A stretch of DNA of 48,879 nt from Gemmataceae bacterium (GTDB taxonomy: Bacteria; Planctomycetota; Planctomycetia; Gemmatales; Gemmataceae). Made by a program: the position numbers and the translations under genes. Each line of letters begins with the position of its first letter. Positions within the stretch are counted from its first letter, which is position 1. Below are positions 20,145 through 29,014 of this stretch, piece by piece. The stretch lies in the NCBI GenBank assembly GCA_009692065.1, contig SHZY01000028.1, positions 1-48,879 on the forward strand, written 5' to 3'. Under the pieces are notes generated by a model. The model did no database searches, was not told where the DNA came from, and saw only the letters and a list, made by a program, of their open reading frames with translations.

Positions 20145-22112
20145 CTATCTGGTAGCAATGCGACACTTCGGCAACGCCTTTCTCAACGCGAACACCCCGG
20201 CGTCGGTGACTTTGCTTTGGGCTACGAATAGCTCGCGCAGCTCGGACAGGCCTACCAGGTGCTTCAGCCCCTCATCGGTCACCTGGGTATCACGCAAGTC
20301 CAGGGATCGGAGTTTCGGGAAGGCGGCGAGATGGTGCAGCCCCGCGTCGGTCACCTTGGTGTGCTCCAGGTTCAGTTTGGTGAGGTTTTTGAGCGGCGCC
20401 AGTTCCTTCAGCCCGGCATCGCCGACTTTGCTGTACCGCACGCTCAGGGCAACCACGTCCTCGACGGATTTTGGCCGAGAGTCATTCGTGCCGGCGCCGT
20501 CGCGATGCAGGTGCAGCAGACCGATCTCGCGCATTGCTCGCAGGCTCGAATCGGTAAACGGAACGAAGAGCGACGAGAGGTTTTTGAGCTGCGTCAATTC
20601 GCGCAGACCGGCACCCGTCACCTGAGCGTAGCCGAGATGAAGGGTGGTGAGGTTCTTGAACTGGGCCACTTCTTTAAGGCCCGCGTCGGTTACTTTGGCG
20701 GGCAGGGAGAGCGTTGTGAGGTTCTTGAAGGACGCCAGCTCCTTCAGCCCGGCATCCGTCGCCACGGTGCTCGACAGGTCGAACGCGATCACTTCGTCGG
20801 CGGATTTCGGGCGGGCGCCGTCTTTGGCGGTCGCCAGGTTGAGCGCGTGCAGCAAGTCGATCGCGCGCAGATTGCGCAGGCTCGCATCGTTGAGTGCAGG
20901 GTAGAACAACTCAAGCGTGGTGAGGTTCTTGAGAGGCGCCAGGTCCTTCAGCCCCGCGCCCCTCACTCCTTCGGCGACCAGATAGAGCGTGGTGAGGTTT
21001 TTGAGGGGGGCCAATTCCCGCAGCCCGGCATCGGTCAGACCGGGGCATTGCAACAGAAGGTGGGTGAGGTTGGTGAGCTGCTTGAGATCCTTGATTCCCG
21101 CGTCGGTAATGTTCTTGTTGTCCTGGGCGTAGACGGTGAGCCGCTGGAGCTGCTTGAGGGCAGCGATTTTCCTTACGCCGTCGTCGCTCAGGTTCTGATA
21201 GTAAAAAAGTTCGCGCAGCTTTTTGAAGTCGCACAGCCGATCGAGAAGTTGATCCGTCATTTCGTTGACTGTCAGGGTCTCGATGTCACGCTTCAACACC
21301 TCAACCTGGATGTCGGGCTGCGGCGTCTTGGTGCCCCAGTTCAACAAGGCTTCGTGGGCAACTTGCCGAATGGTGCACAACCGAACATCTATGCCTCGAT
21401 TGCCTTCCGCCGCTTGCACGATAACCCACTCCGGCTCGTTGAGCAGCAGTTTCATGCGGGCGATGTTGGCGTCGGACTTGAAGCGTGCGAGGGCCCGCGT
21501 CCCCATCTCGCGCTCCCGGTAGCTCTTGGACCGGATGTACTCGTGGGCCCACTTCTCCAGCCGCTCGTCAACGGGAACGATCAAGCTGAGGTTGGTAACC
21601 CGCCTTGCCCATTGCGTTCCCATGAACGCCTTGCTCGGCACCGCCAGAGCGAAGGTGTCAAGCAGCTTGTTCATCGGCTGGCGGCGCGCCGCTTCCCTGG
21701 CAACGCGCAGCACGTCCGCCGGCTTGCGCAACACCGCGAAGTCGGCTGTCATGACTTCCAGAGCATCGTCGTCCAGATCGAGCACCCGATCCGCGATCTG
21801 CAAATTCCCCTTCGCCGGCACCAGCAGCCGGGACGCTTCCTGCTTCCATTTCGCGAGATCGGCAACGTTATGGGTGAAGTGAACGCTGACTTGTTTCTGC
21901 TGCTTGCCCTTGAGGGTTTCCGCGACAGCAATCGTGGCGATGCGGGTGTCCTTGGCGAACCCCACGATTTTGCCGACGACGACGAGATCGGACTGGGCAA
22001 CCAACGCCTCGAGGCTTTCCGTGGAGCCGAACAGTGGCTGGGCGCGTGCTGGAGCCGAGACGAAAAGTGCAACGGCAATCGCAAGGAGGGAGTTCAAGCA
22101 GGCCGGTTTCAT
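20145..22112 (-). CDS. exported leucine-rich-repeat protein
   Basis: The 655-residue protein has a signal peptide (1-25), a ~100-residue beta-rich domain (SDLVVVGKIVGF, VAETLKGK), a helical region with HEAT-like features (about 150-270), and then at least nine leucine-rich repeats of the RNI/cysteine-containing type (consensus TDAGLKELAxLKNLTxLxL) to the C-terminus. Two repeats are interrupted by the similar segments RPKSADEVIAFDLS and RPKSVEDVVALSV. It probably binds protein or glycan at the cell surface. The partner is unknown. GGAG stands 6 bases from the ATG at 22112, which is why it is preferred to 22130. The SGNH hydrolase gene follows by 19 bp. Confidence 0.92.
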   Translation of the reverse strand: MKPACLNSLLAIAVALFVSAPARAQPLFGSTESLEALVAQSDLVVVGKIVGFAKDTRIATIAVAETLKGKQQKQVSVHFTHNVADLAKWKQEASRLLVPAKGNLQIADRVLDLDDDALEVMTADFAVLRKPADVLRVAREAARRQPMNKLLDTFALAVPSKAFMGTQWARRVTNLSLIVPVDERLEKWAHEYIRSKSYREREMGTRALARFKSDANIARMKLLLNEPEWVIVQAAEGNRGIDVRLCTIRQVAHEALLNWGTKTPQPDIQVEVLKRDIETLTVNEMTDQLLDRLCDFKKLRELFYYQNLSDDGVRKIAALKQLQRLTVYAQDNKNITDAGIKDLKQLTNLTHLLLQCPGLTDAGLRELAPLKNLTTLYLVAEGVRGAGLKDLAPLKNLTTLELFYPALNDASLRNLRAIDLLHALNLATAKDGARPKSADEVIAFDLSSTVATDAGLKELASFKNLTTLSLPAKVTDAGLKEVAQFKNLTTLHLGYAQVTGAGLRELTQLKNLSSLFVPFTDSSLRAMREIGLLHLHRDGAGTNDSRPKSVEDVVALSVRYSKVGDAGLKELAPLKNLTKLNLEHTKVTDAGLHHLAAFPKLRSLDLRDTQVTDEGLKHLVGLSELRELFVAQSKVTDAGVFALRKALPKCRIATR

Positions 22113-22214
22113 TTTTGACTCCATCGGCAAGTGGTCGGCGGACCATGGTTATTTAGAATATCCGCAACGCAGAAGGTTCACCAGCAATTTCCAATCAGGC
22201 CACGGACCAATTTG

Positions 22215-25200
22215 ATGTCCAGAAAACTCACCATTCGCGCGATCCTCTCTGTTCTCGCTCTTGCTCTCGCCAGCGCGGGCGGATGGTACGCCTATCATGC
22301 CACCGCAGGCAGTCCGCAACCCGACACCAAGCAGGGGCCGGCCGGCTCGCTGGAAGGCCGATTCGCCACCCAGGTGCAGCCGTTCGTTGAGAAGTATTGC
22401 CTATCGTGTCACGGCTCAAAGAAACCGAAGGCCCAGCTCGATCTCAGTCGCGACCTCAACGTGGTGGGCATCGTCAAGCACATGCAACAATGGGAAGGCG
22501 TGCTCGAACGGCTCGACGCGGACGAGATGCCGCCCGAAGACGCGAAGCGCCGACCGACCAACGACGAACGGAAGGCGGTCATCGCCTGGCTGCGCGAACT
22601 GCGGGCGCGCGAGGCGGAGAAAAACGCCGGCGATCCGGGCATCGTCCTTGCGCGCCGGCTGAGCAATGCCGAGTACGACTACACGATCCGCGACTTGACC
22701 GGCGTGGACATTCGGCCCACGCGCGAGTTCCCGGTGGATCCCGCCAACCAGACCGGGTTCGACAACACCGGCGAATCGCTGGCCATGTCGCCGGCCCTGC
22801 TCAGGAAGTACCTGGCCGCGGCCCGGCATGTCGCCGATCACGTCGTCTTGAAGCCCGAGGGCTTTGTCTTCGCGCCGCATCCCATCGTGACCGAGACCGA
22901 TCGCGACAAATATTGTGTCCAGCGCATCATCGATTTCTACAAGCGACACGAAGTGGATTTCGCCGATTACCTCCTGGCAGCGAAGCGTTACCACTACCGC
23001 GTCCAGCTCAGTCGTGGCGATGCGACGCTGAGCGATTTCGCCGCGGAGTCGAAGTTGAATCCGAAATACCTCGCCGTGGTGCATTCGGCCCTGACCGAGG
23101 CAGAATCAGCGGGGCCGATGGCCGCCCTGCAGGGGATGTGGCAGGCGCTGCCGATTCCGAAGGGCGCCAAGAATGAGGGGCGCAGTGAGGCGGTGGCGCT
23201 GCGTGACACCGTCGTGCGGTGGCGCAAGCAACTCAAGGTCGATGTCAAGAAGATCAGCGTCAACGGCATGTCAGCGGGGGCTCAGCCGATTGTGTTGTGG
23301 CGGAATAGCCAGTTCGCGAGCAAGCATCGGAGTTATGCCGGGGATGTGTGGGCCGATCTGAAAAAGCTCGGCGCGCAGCTCAAGCCAGCCGAGGCCGGAT
23401 TCAAGCGGTACTTCACGGTCACGAATGGCGACCAAGACAAGGAAAATGCGCGCAGGTCGCTGGAACGATTTTGCAACACCTTCCCCGGAGCGTTCGTCAT
23501 CACCGACCGTGGGCCGTATTTCGCGCCGAACCAGGCCGACAAGGGCCGTCCGTTGACGGCCGGGTTTCATCTCATGCAAGGCTATTTCCGCGATGACCAA
23601 CCGCTGTGCGATTTGATCCTTGATGAGCGCGGACGGCGCGAGATCGATGCGCTGTGGCACGAGCTAAACTTCATGACGCTGGCGCCGATGAGGCAGTACG
23701 CCGACTTTATATTCTTCGAACGTGCCGAGCCGCCGCGGTTCATGTTCGAGGCCGAGTTCGACTTCGCCCGCTCCGAGGACAAGGATTGCACGTCCGAAGC
23801 GAAGATGGCTCGCCTCGCCAAGCTGTACCTGGCCAAGGCACGCAAGCAGAAGGCCGGCGACGAGGCGCTGAAGGCGATCGAAACCTACTTCGCTGGAATG
23901 TCGGCAGAGATCCGCAAGGTCGAGCGTGCCCGCCTGGCCGCCGAGCCGAGCCATCTCGACGCGCTGGTGAACTTCGCCGAGCGCGCTTACCGCCGGCCGC
24001 TGGCGAAGGCCGAGCGCGACGACCTGCTGGCGTTCTACCGCCAACTCCGCAAGCAGGACGATCCGGGGCACGAGGAAGCGCTGCGCGATGTGATCACGAG
24101 CGTCTTGATCTCGCCGCACTTCTGCTATCGCTTCCATCGCGCGGAACCGGGCAAAGGAGTCCAGCTGCTTTCCAATGATGAGTTAGCCAATCGCCTCAGC
24201 TACTTCCTCTGGTCGAGCATGCCCGATGTCGAGTTGCTGGAAGGCGCCAAGGCGGGCGACTTGCACAAGCCGGAGGTGCTGCTCGCGCAAACTCGGCGTA
24301 TGCTGCGCGACCCGAAGGTGCGCGGGCTGGCGGCCGAGTTTGCCGGCAACTGGCTCGATATCCGCCGCTTCGAGGAGCACAACGCGGTTGATCGTCAGCG
24401 CTTCCCAACCTTCACCAACGAGCTTCGGCAAGCGATGTTCGAGGAGCCGATCCGCTACTTCAGCGACATCGCAAAACGTAACCGATCCGTGCTCGATCTG
24501 CTGTATGGTAATGACACGTTTGTCAATCCGATTTTGGCCAAACACTACGGCATCCCGTTTAGCCCCGGCTCGAAGAGCCGGGCGGGCCTAAACGATTGGG
24601 TACACATCGAAAACGCCGATCAGCACGGCCGCGGCAGCATTTTGCCGATGGCGGTGTTCCTCACCAAGAATGCGCCGGGCCTGCGCACCAGTCCCGTGAA
24701 GCGCGGCTACTGGGTCGTCCGCCGCGTGCTCGGTGAACAGATTCCACCGCCGCCGCCGACCGTCCCGGAGTTGCCAAAGGACGAGGCGAAGCTGGGCGAA
24801 TTGACGTTGCCTCAAGTTCTGGCACGCCACCGCGCCGACAAGGCCTGCGCCAGCTGCCATAAGCGCTTTGATGCGGTCGGCGTGGTCTTCGAGGACTTCG
24901 GCCCGATCGGCGAACGTCGCACCAAGGACCTCGGCGGCCGCCCGGTCGAAACCGGCGCCGCCTTCCCCGACGGCAAGGAGCGCGCCGGCTTGGCGGGCCT
25001 GCGCGCTTACCTGAAGGAAAAACGGCAGGACGATTTTGTCGATAATCTCTGCAAAAAGCTATTCTCTTACGCGCTCGGGCGCTCCTTGCATCTCTCTGAC
25101 ACGAAGGCGCTCGGCGCGATGCGTGCCAAATTGGTTGCCGACGAATATCGGTTCGGCAGCCTGGTGGAAACGATTGTCTCGAGCCCGCAGTTTTTTCACA

Positions 25201-25232
25201 AGCGGGGTCGCGAGGAAGGGCAGAGAGAGTAG
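22215..25232 (+). CDS. DUF1587-DUF1595-DUF1592-DUF1588-DUF1585 cytochrome-like protein
   Basis: A 1005-residue exported protein. A signal/anchor helix (about 10-32) is followed by a cytochrome-like domain with CLSCH near residue 63 and DADEMPPEDAKRP-like conserved sequence, then DUF1587 (LSNAEYDYTIRDLTGVD). A ~300-residue segment without a recognised domain (about 240-560) makes it longer than typical members. DUF1595 (AYRRPLAKAERDDLLAFYR), DUF1592 (ANRLSYFLWSSMPD), DUF1588 with a second haem motif (ACASCHKRFDAVG) and DUF1585 (KKLFSYALGRSLHLSD) follow. The two CxxCH motifs suggest c-type haem. The ATG at 22215 has only a weak ribosome site but starts the anchor helix. A CGTTTAG palindrome encodes residues about 781-793. 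It leads a plus-strand gene array. Confidence 0.92.
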   Translation: MSRKLTIRAILSVLALALASAGGWYAYHATAGSPQPDTKQGPAGSLEGRFATQVQPFVEKYCLSCHGSKKPKAQLDLSRDLNVVGIVKHMQQWEGVLERLDADEMPPEDAKRRPTNDERKAVIAWLRELRAREAEKNAGDPGIVLARRLSNAEYDYTIRDLTGVDIRPTREFPVDPANQTGFDNTGESLAMSPALLRKYLAAARHVADHVVLKPEGFVFAPHPIVTETDRDKYCVQRIIDFYKRHEVDFADYLLAAKRYHYRVQLSRGDATLSDFAAESKLNPKYLAVVHSALTEAESAGPMAALQGMWQALPIPKGAKNEGRSEAVALRDTVVRWRKQLKVDVKKISVNGMSAGAQPIVLWRNSQFASKHRSYAGDVWADLKKLGAQLKPAEAGFKRYFTVTNGDQDKENARRSLERFCNTFPGAFVITDRGPYFAPNQADKGRPLTAGFHLMQGYFRDDQPLCDLILDERGRREIDALWHELNFMTLAPMRQYADFIFFERAEPPRFMFEAEFDFARSEDKDCTSEAKMARLAKLYLAKARKQKAGDEALKAIETYFAGMSAEIRKVERARLAAEPSHLDALVNFAERAYRRPLAKAERDDLLAFYRQLRKQDDPGHEEALRDVITSVLISPHFCYRFHRAEPGKGVQLLSNDELANRLSYFLWSSMPDVELLEGAKAGDLHKPEVLLAQTRRMLRDPKVRGLAAEFAGNWLDIRRFEEHNAVDRQRFPTFTNELRQAMFEEPIRYFSDIAKRNRSVLDLLYGNDTFVNPILAKHYGIPFSPGSKSRAGLNDWVHIENADQHGRGSILPMAVFLTKNAPGLRTSPVKRGYWVVRRVLGEQIPPPPPTVPELPKDEAKLGELTLPQVLARHRADKACASCHKRFDAVGVVFEDFGPIGERRTKDLGGRPVETGAAFPDGKERAGLAGLRAYLKEKRQDDFVDNLCKKLFSYALGRSLHLSDTKALGAMRAKLVADEYRFGSLVETIVSSPQFFHKRGREEGQRE
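24556..24594. repeat. CGTTTAG palindrome inserted in frame
   Basis: CGTTTAG at 24556-24562 and CTAAACG at 24588-24594 bound a stem with GGCTC/GAGCC at its centre. The element is 39 bp, so it adds 13 codons (read FSPGSKSRAGLN) between DUF1592 and DUF1588 without shifting the frame. Confidence 0.7.
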
Positions 25233-25260
25233 AATGCTAGTGGGCATTGGGGGAACGAAG

Positions 25261-25491
25261 ATGAGTGAATTTGAAACCAATCAGCAGGTTGCGGCGCACA
25301 TTTGCACAGCCGGTGGCTTGAACGGCAAACAATTCCGCGCCGGGGAATGTGTGGCGCTGCTTGATGGAAAGGTCGTTGCCGTCGCAAGGGATCTCGCCTC
25401 GGTTCTCAAATCCTTGCGGGCATTGGAGTCCAACCCAGAACGCGGGATGGTGTTCGAAGTGGGACCGCCCGTTGTAGACGTCATTCGATGA
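25261..25491 (+). CDS. small DUF5678-like protein
   Basis: This 76-residue soluble protein contains ECVALLDGKVVAVARDLASV, which resembles DUF5678 (a short beta-hairpin/helix module that typically reads WVAL-dGeVVA-g). Function unknown. A GGGGGAACGAAG tract precedes the ATG at 25261; an in-frame ATG at 25234 is an alternative. It lies 28 bp after the DUF1592 gene and 7 bp before the aspartic protease gene. DUF5678-type genes frequently precede retropepsin-like genes, which supports both calls. The family assignment is from memory of the pattern and is tentative. Confidence 0.78.
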   Translation: MSEFETNQQVAAHICTAGGLNGKQFRAGECVALLDGKVVAVARDLASVLKSLRALESNPERGMVFEVGPPVVDVIR

Positions 25492-25498
25492 GAATCAC

Positions 25499-25915
25499 AT
25501 GGCCATCGCTCATTTTCCAAGCTTCGACGACGGCGACGCGCTTGACGTTGGGTTCTTGAAGCCACAAGGCGGTGAGTTGACCCTGCGCTTGCTGGTCGAC
25601 TCGGGTTTCACAGGTCAGAGTTGTTTTGTCTTACCGGTGAATGCCAATGGCCTTGCTCATGCGGCGGTGCCGTCCGCGGAAGTTGCTGGCGCCCTCCAGG
25701 GCGTCCAAAAGCGTGTAGTTGTATCGTGTCGCATTGCCGACCTTTCCTTCGCGGTTGCCGCGATAGCCATTATTGCCGATACATCTGGTCTTGCTCTGCC
25801 CGTGGGCGTGCAGGGCATCGTTGGACTCCGTTTCTTACGCCACTTTCGCCGCTGGGGCGCCGAGCAGACGGCAGTGGGGGCTTGGCGATTCTTTTTGGAA
25901 ACGGACACAGCGTGA
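25499..25915 (+). CDS. clan AA retropepsin-like aspartic protease (DTGF type)
   Basis: The 138-residue protein is a single-lobe, retroviral-type aspartic protease. The active-site segment LRLLVDSGFTG (about 30-40) is the DTGF motif with Ser for Thr, followed by a hydrophobic flap region and GIVGLRFLRHF, which replaces the usual LLGxxLLxxF second signature. It should act as a homodimer. There is no signal peptide, so it is cytosolic. It begins 7 bp after the DUF5678-like gene with no intergenic promoter space, so it is co-transcribed. Its substrate is unknown; proteins of this group are often encoded as small protease/DUF5678 pairs. Confidence 0.82.
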   Translation: MAIAHFPSFDDGDALDVGFLKPQGGELTLRLLVDSGFTGQSCFVLPVNANGLAHAAVPSAEVAGALQGVQKRVVVSCRIADLSFAVAAIAIIADTSGLALPVGVQGIVGLRFLRHFRRWGAEQTAVGAWRFFLETDTA

Positions 25916-25994
25916 TCATGGAAACCTGGCCCACGATGGCGAAGTCTTTGAAGATCGAATTGGTTTCCTGGCGTTCCTGCACGGTATTCCTTCC

Positions 25995-27143
25995 ATGCGT
26001 CTGGGCGGCACGAAAACAAAGATTGCTCTGGTGGTCCTGCTGCTGGCGGGAGGGTTCGCCGCGTACTGGGCTGGCTACCATCTGTGGGGCCGGCATCACT
26101 ACCAGGCCGCCCAAGAATCGCTCAAGCGACGCGAATTTCGGCAGGCAGGCATTCATCTGCGCACATGTCTCGACGCCTGGCCGCGCGATCCCTCCATCCG
26201 TCTGCTCGCTGCGCAAGCGGCCCGGCGCGGCGGCGCTCTCGACGAAGCGAAACGTCACCTCGAGATCCACGCCACACAAAAGGCACAGACCGACGAACGT
26301 GGCCGCGAGTACCAGTTGCTTTACATCCAGGAGGGGGACCTGCGCGGCGCGGACAGATTGCTGGACCGTGCGCTTGCGGATCCGACTGCCTCAGAAGAAT
26401 ATCTGGTGCTGGAGACTATCATCGATGCGAAGGTGAAGCTTCTCACCAGTGCCCATGACTCGGGGATGACTCTCGTGGAAGGGCCCGCGGGAGAAGAGCG
26501 GGACCGGACCGACCGAGCAATTGAAGTCTGGCGCGAGGTGCGTCCTGAAAAGGCCGATCAAGTCCAGGGGCTGGTTTGGCGCGGACGAATCCACCTGTTG
26601 CTCAACTTGCAGGAGGCCGCCGCCGATTTCCGCAAGGCGCTCGAACTCGATCCGAACCACTTCGACGCGCGGCTTCTCCTGGCGATCGCGCTGGCCGAAT
26701 CCAGCCCACGCGAGGCGGCCGGGCATCTCGAGATTCTGCGGGGCCGGGAGCCGCAGAACATCCGCGTGTCGATCTATCTGGCGTCAACGCTGCGCGGGCT
26801 TGGACAGCTTGCGGAAGCGCAGCGGATTCTCGATGATGTCCTTACCGCAAATGTAGATCATTCCCAGGCCTTGCTCGAGCGCGGCAAGACGGCACTGGAT
26901 GCAGCGCATCCGGACGAGGCGGAGCCGTTCCTGCGGCGCGCCTTGGCCCGGACTCCCGGCGAGCCCTTCGTTCATCTGGCGCTGAGTCGCTGTCTGCACC
27001 TGCAAGGGAAGGCGGAGGAAGCGAGATATCATCAGCAGAAACACAGCGAGATCGAATCCGAGCGGACCCGAATTCGCCAGTTGCATGACGAAGAAGCACG
27101 CATCGCGTGGCGCAAACGGGTCGAGCAGGGCAAAGACCGCTAG
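25995..27143 (+). CDS. membrane-anchored TPR protein
   Basis: A 382-residue protein with one N-terminal membrane helix (about 10-28, KIALVVLLLAGGFAAYWAG) followed by tetratricopeptide-type repeats: HHYQAAQESLKRREFRQAG, the pairs around AADFRKALELDPNHFDARLLLA, LRGLGQLAEAQRILDDVL, ALLERGKTALDAAHPDEAEPFLRRAL and SRCLHLQGKAEEARYHQQ. It likely scaffolds a protein complex on the outer face of the membrane. The ATG at 25995 is chosen because it places the anchor at the N-terminus. Upstream in-frame starts would overlap the protease gene. It is followed by an FG-GAP/UnbV gene only 10-19 bp away. TPR-UnbV neighbours are common in planctomycetes and acidobacteria. Confidence 0.88.
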   Translation: MRLGGTKTKIALVVLLLAGGFAAYWAGYHLWGRHHYQAAQESLKRREFRQAGIHLRTCLDAWPRDPSIRLLAAQAARRGGALDEAKRHLEIHATQKAQTDERGREYQLLYIQEGDLRGADRLLDRALADPTASEEYLVLETIIDAKVKLLTSAHDSGMTLVEGPAGEERDRTDRAIEVWREVRPEKADQVQGLVWRGRIHLLLNLQEAAADFRKALELDPNHFDARLLLAIALAESSPREAAGHLEILRGREPQNIRVSIYLASTLRGLGQLAEAQRILDDVLTANVDHSQALLERGKTALDAAHPDEAEPFLRRALARTPGEPFVHLALSRCLHLQGKAEEARYHQQKHSEIESERTRIRQLHDEEARIAWRKRVEQGKDR

Positions 27144-27153
27144 ATTTGTTGCG

Positions 27154-28914
27154 ATGGCGCTTATGACCACACACCGCGTGTTTGTTTGGCTCACCCTGGC
27201 AATGTTGCTCGCCGCCGGCGGGTGCACGGACAGCGCCGTCAAGCCGCCGCCCGTTGAGCCGCCGCGCGATGATCCGAAGACAAATCCGACCGGCCCGCCG
27301 TGGTTCCGCGACGTGACGGCAGAGTCCGGAGTGCAATTCACCTATCGCAACGGCGAGGAAGCCGATCAGTTCACGATCCTCGAATCGCTGGGCGGAGGCG
27401 TCGCGCTGATCGACTTCGACGGCGACGGCAAGCTCGACATCTTCGTCACCGGCGGCGGCTACTTCGCGGGCCCGGACAAGAACCAGGTCAAGGGCCATCC
27501 GTGCAAGCTCTACAGGAACCTCGGCGACTTCAAGTTCGAAGACGTGACCAAGAAGGTAGGCCTGGACATTCCCTGGTGGTACACCCACGGCGTCGCCGTC
27601 GCCGACTTCGATTGCGATGGCTGGCCCGATCTCCTGGTGACCGGCTACGGCAAACTCGCGCTTTTTTACAATGAATCCGATGGCAAGGACGGCCGCCGCT
27701 TCGTTGACGTCACGGAAAAAATGGGCCTGCGCGACGACGGCTGGACCACCGGCGCCGGGTTCGCCGATCTGCACGGCAGCGGCTTCCCCGATCTCTACGT
27801 TTGTCGGTACACCGATTGGTCCTTCGCCAACAATCCGCCTTGCGCCGGCCAGCTTCCCGGCGTCAAGCGCGACGTCTGCCCGCCGCATCGCTTCAAGCCG
27901 CTGGTGCATGCTCTCTATCGCAACGAGAAAGGCAAGGCCTTCCGCAATGTGTCGGCCGAGCACGGCTTCAAGGCGGAGGGCTATGGCCTCGGCGTGATCC
28001 TGGCGGACCTGAACGGGGACGGTCGGCCCGACATCTACGTCACCAATGACATGACCAAGAACTTTCTCTTCATCAACCGCGGCGGCAAGCTGGAGGAAAA
28101 AGCGATCCCCGCCGGCGTCGCGCTCGATGACGCCGGACGCGCGACTGCCAGCATGGGCGTGGACGCGGCCGACTACGACGGCGCCGGCCGTCCGTCCCTC
28201 TTCATCACCAACTTCCAGCGCGAGCTGCCAAGTCTGTACCGAAACCTGGGCCAGGAGTTGTTTCTCTACAACTCGTCCGCCGCCGGGCTTGCCGCCCTGG
28301 CCCGAACCAATGTCAGCTGGGGCACGGCGTTCATCGATGCGGACAACGATGGCTGGGAGGATCTGGTCATCGTCAACGGCCATCTCTTTCGCCAGCCTGC
28401 TGGCGCTCCCCTCAAGCAGCGCCCGGCGCTTTTGCACAACACGGAGCAGCAAGGCCGGCGCGTGTTCAAGGACATCAGCGCGCAGGGCGGTGCCTACTTT
28501 CAAGATGCCTACGTGGGCCGTGGCCTCGCCGTCGGCGACCTCAACAACGACGGCTGGCCGGACCTCGTCGTCAGCCATACCAACAGCCCGATCACGATCC
28601 TGCGCAACGAAGCCGCCGCAAAGCATCGCTGGCTCGGCATCAAGCTGGTCGGCAAAGATAAACGCGACGTCGTCGGCTCAACGGTCACTCTCGAAGGCAG
28701 TACCCGAACGCTAACGCGTTTCGTCAAGGGCGGCGGCAGCTATCTGTCCGCAAACGATCAACGCATCGTGCTCGGCCTCGGCAGCTCGGAGCAGGTGCGC
28801 CGCGTGACGGTCAAGTGGTCCTGGGGCAAAACGCAGTCGTGGGACAATCTGGAACCCGGGCATTACTACGAATTGCACGAAGGACAGGCGAGCGCCAAGA
28901 AGTTCACTCGCTAA
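27154..28914 (+). CDS. FG-GAP/VCBS repeat protein with UnbV (ASPIC) domain, lipoprotein
   Basis: The 586-residue protein starts with a signal ending in LLAAGGC, a plausible but imperfect lipobox. At least seven FG-GAP/VCBS calcium-binding blades follow, for example IDFDGDGKLDIFVTGGG, ADFDCDGWPDLLVTGYG, ADLNGDGRPDIYVTND and GDLNNDGWPDLVVSHTN. They should form a beta-propeller with Ca-binding DxDxDG loops; two blades have lost ligands (DLHGSGFPD, DYDGAGRPS). The C-terminal ~110 residues match UnbV/ASPIC (VTVKWSWGKTQSWDNL). It is a surface protein for adhesion or ligand binding. The start could be 27154 or 27163. It is tightly linked to the TPR gene. Confidence 0.92.
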   Translation: MALMTTHRVFVWLTLAMLLAAGGCTDSAVKPPPVEPPRDDPKTNPTGPPWFRDVTAESGVQFTYRNGEEADQFTILESLGGGVALIDFDGDGKLDIFVTGGGYFAGPDKNQVKGHPCKLYRNLGDFKFEDVTKKVGLDIPWWYTHGVAVADFDCDGWPDLLVTGYGKLALFYNESDGKDGRRFVDVTEKMGLRDDGWTTGAGFADLHGSGFPDLYVCRYTDWSFANNPPCAGQLPGVKRDVCPPHRFKPLVHALYRNEKGKAFRNVSAEHGFKAEGYGLGVILADLNGDGRPDIYVTNDMTKNFLFINRGGKLEEKAIPAGVALDDAGRATASMGVDAADYDGAGRPSLFITNFQRELPSLYRNLGQELFLYNSSAAGLAALARTNVSWGTAFIDADNDGWEDLVIVNGHLFRQPAGAPLKQRPALLHNTEQQGRRVFKDISAQGGAYFQDAYVGRGLAVGDLNNDGWPDLVVSHTNSPITILRNEAAAKHRWLGIKLVGKDKRDVVGSTVTLEGSTRTLTRFVKGGGSYLSANDQRIVLGLGSSEQVRRVTVKWSWGKTQSWDNLEPGHYYELHEGQASAKKFTR

Positions 28915-29014
28915 TCGGCGAGTATTGGAGCTTGCTGAATGCCCCTCGCGCAGGGTAGAATATCACTCTCCGGTCGTCGCTCATCGACGCTGGAATTCTA
29001 GGGGGATCGCACGC

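Noticed and set aside
20259-22118. 619-codon open frame opposite the LRR gene, with repeat-like peptides
   Set aside because: Its periodicity merely mirrors the LRR codons on the other strand. The minus-strand frame has a signal peptide, a ribosome site and a clear LRR consensus.
26842-28626. 594-codon minus-strand frame across the TPR and FG-GAP genes
   Set aside because: It crosses two well-supported plus-strand genes and has no domain or start signal.
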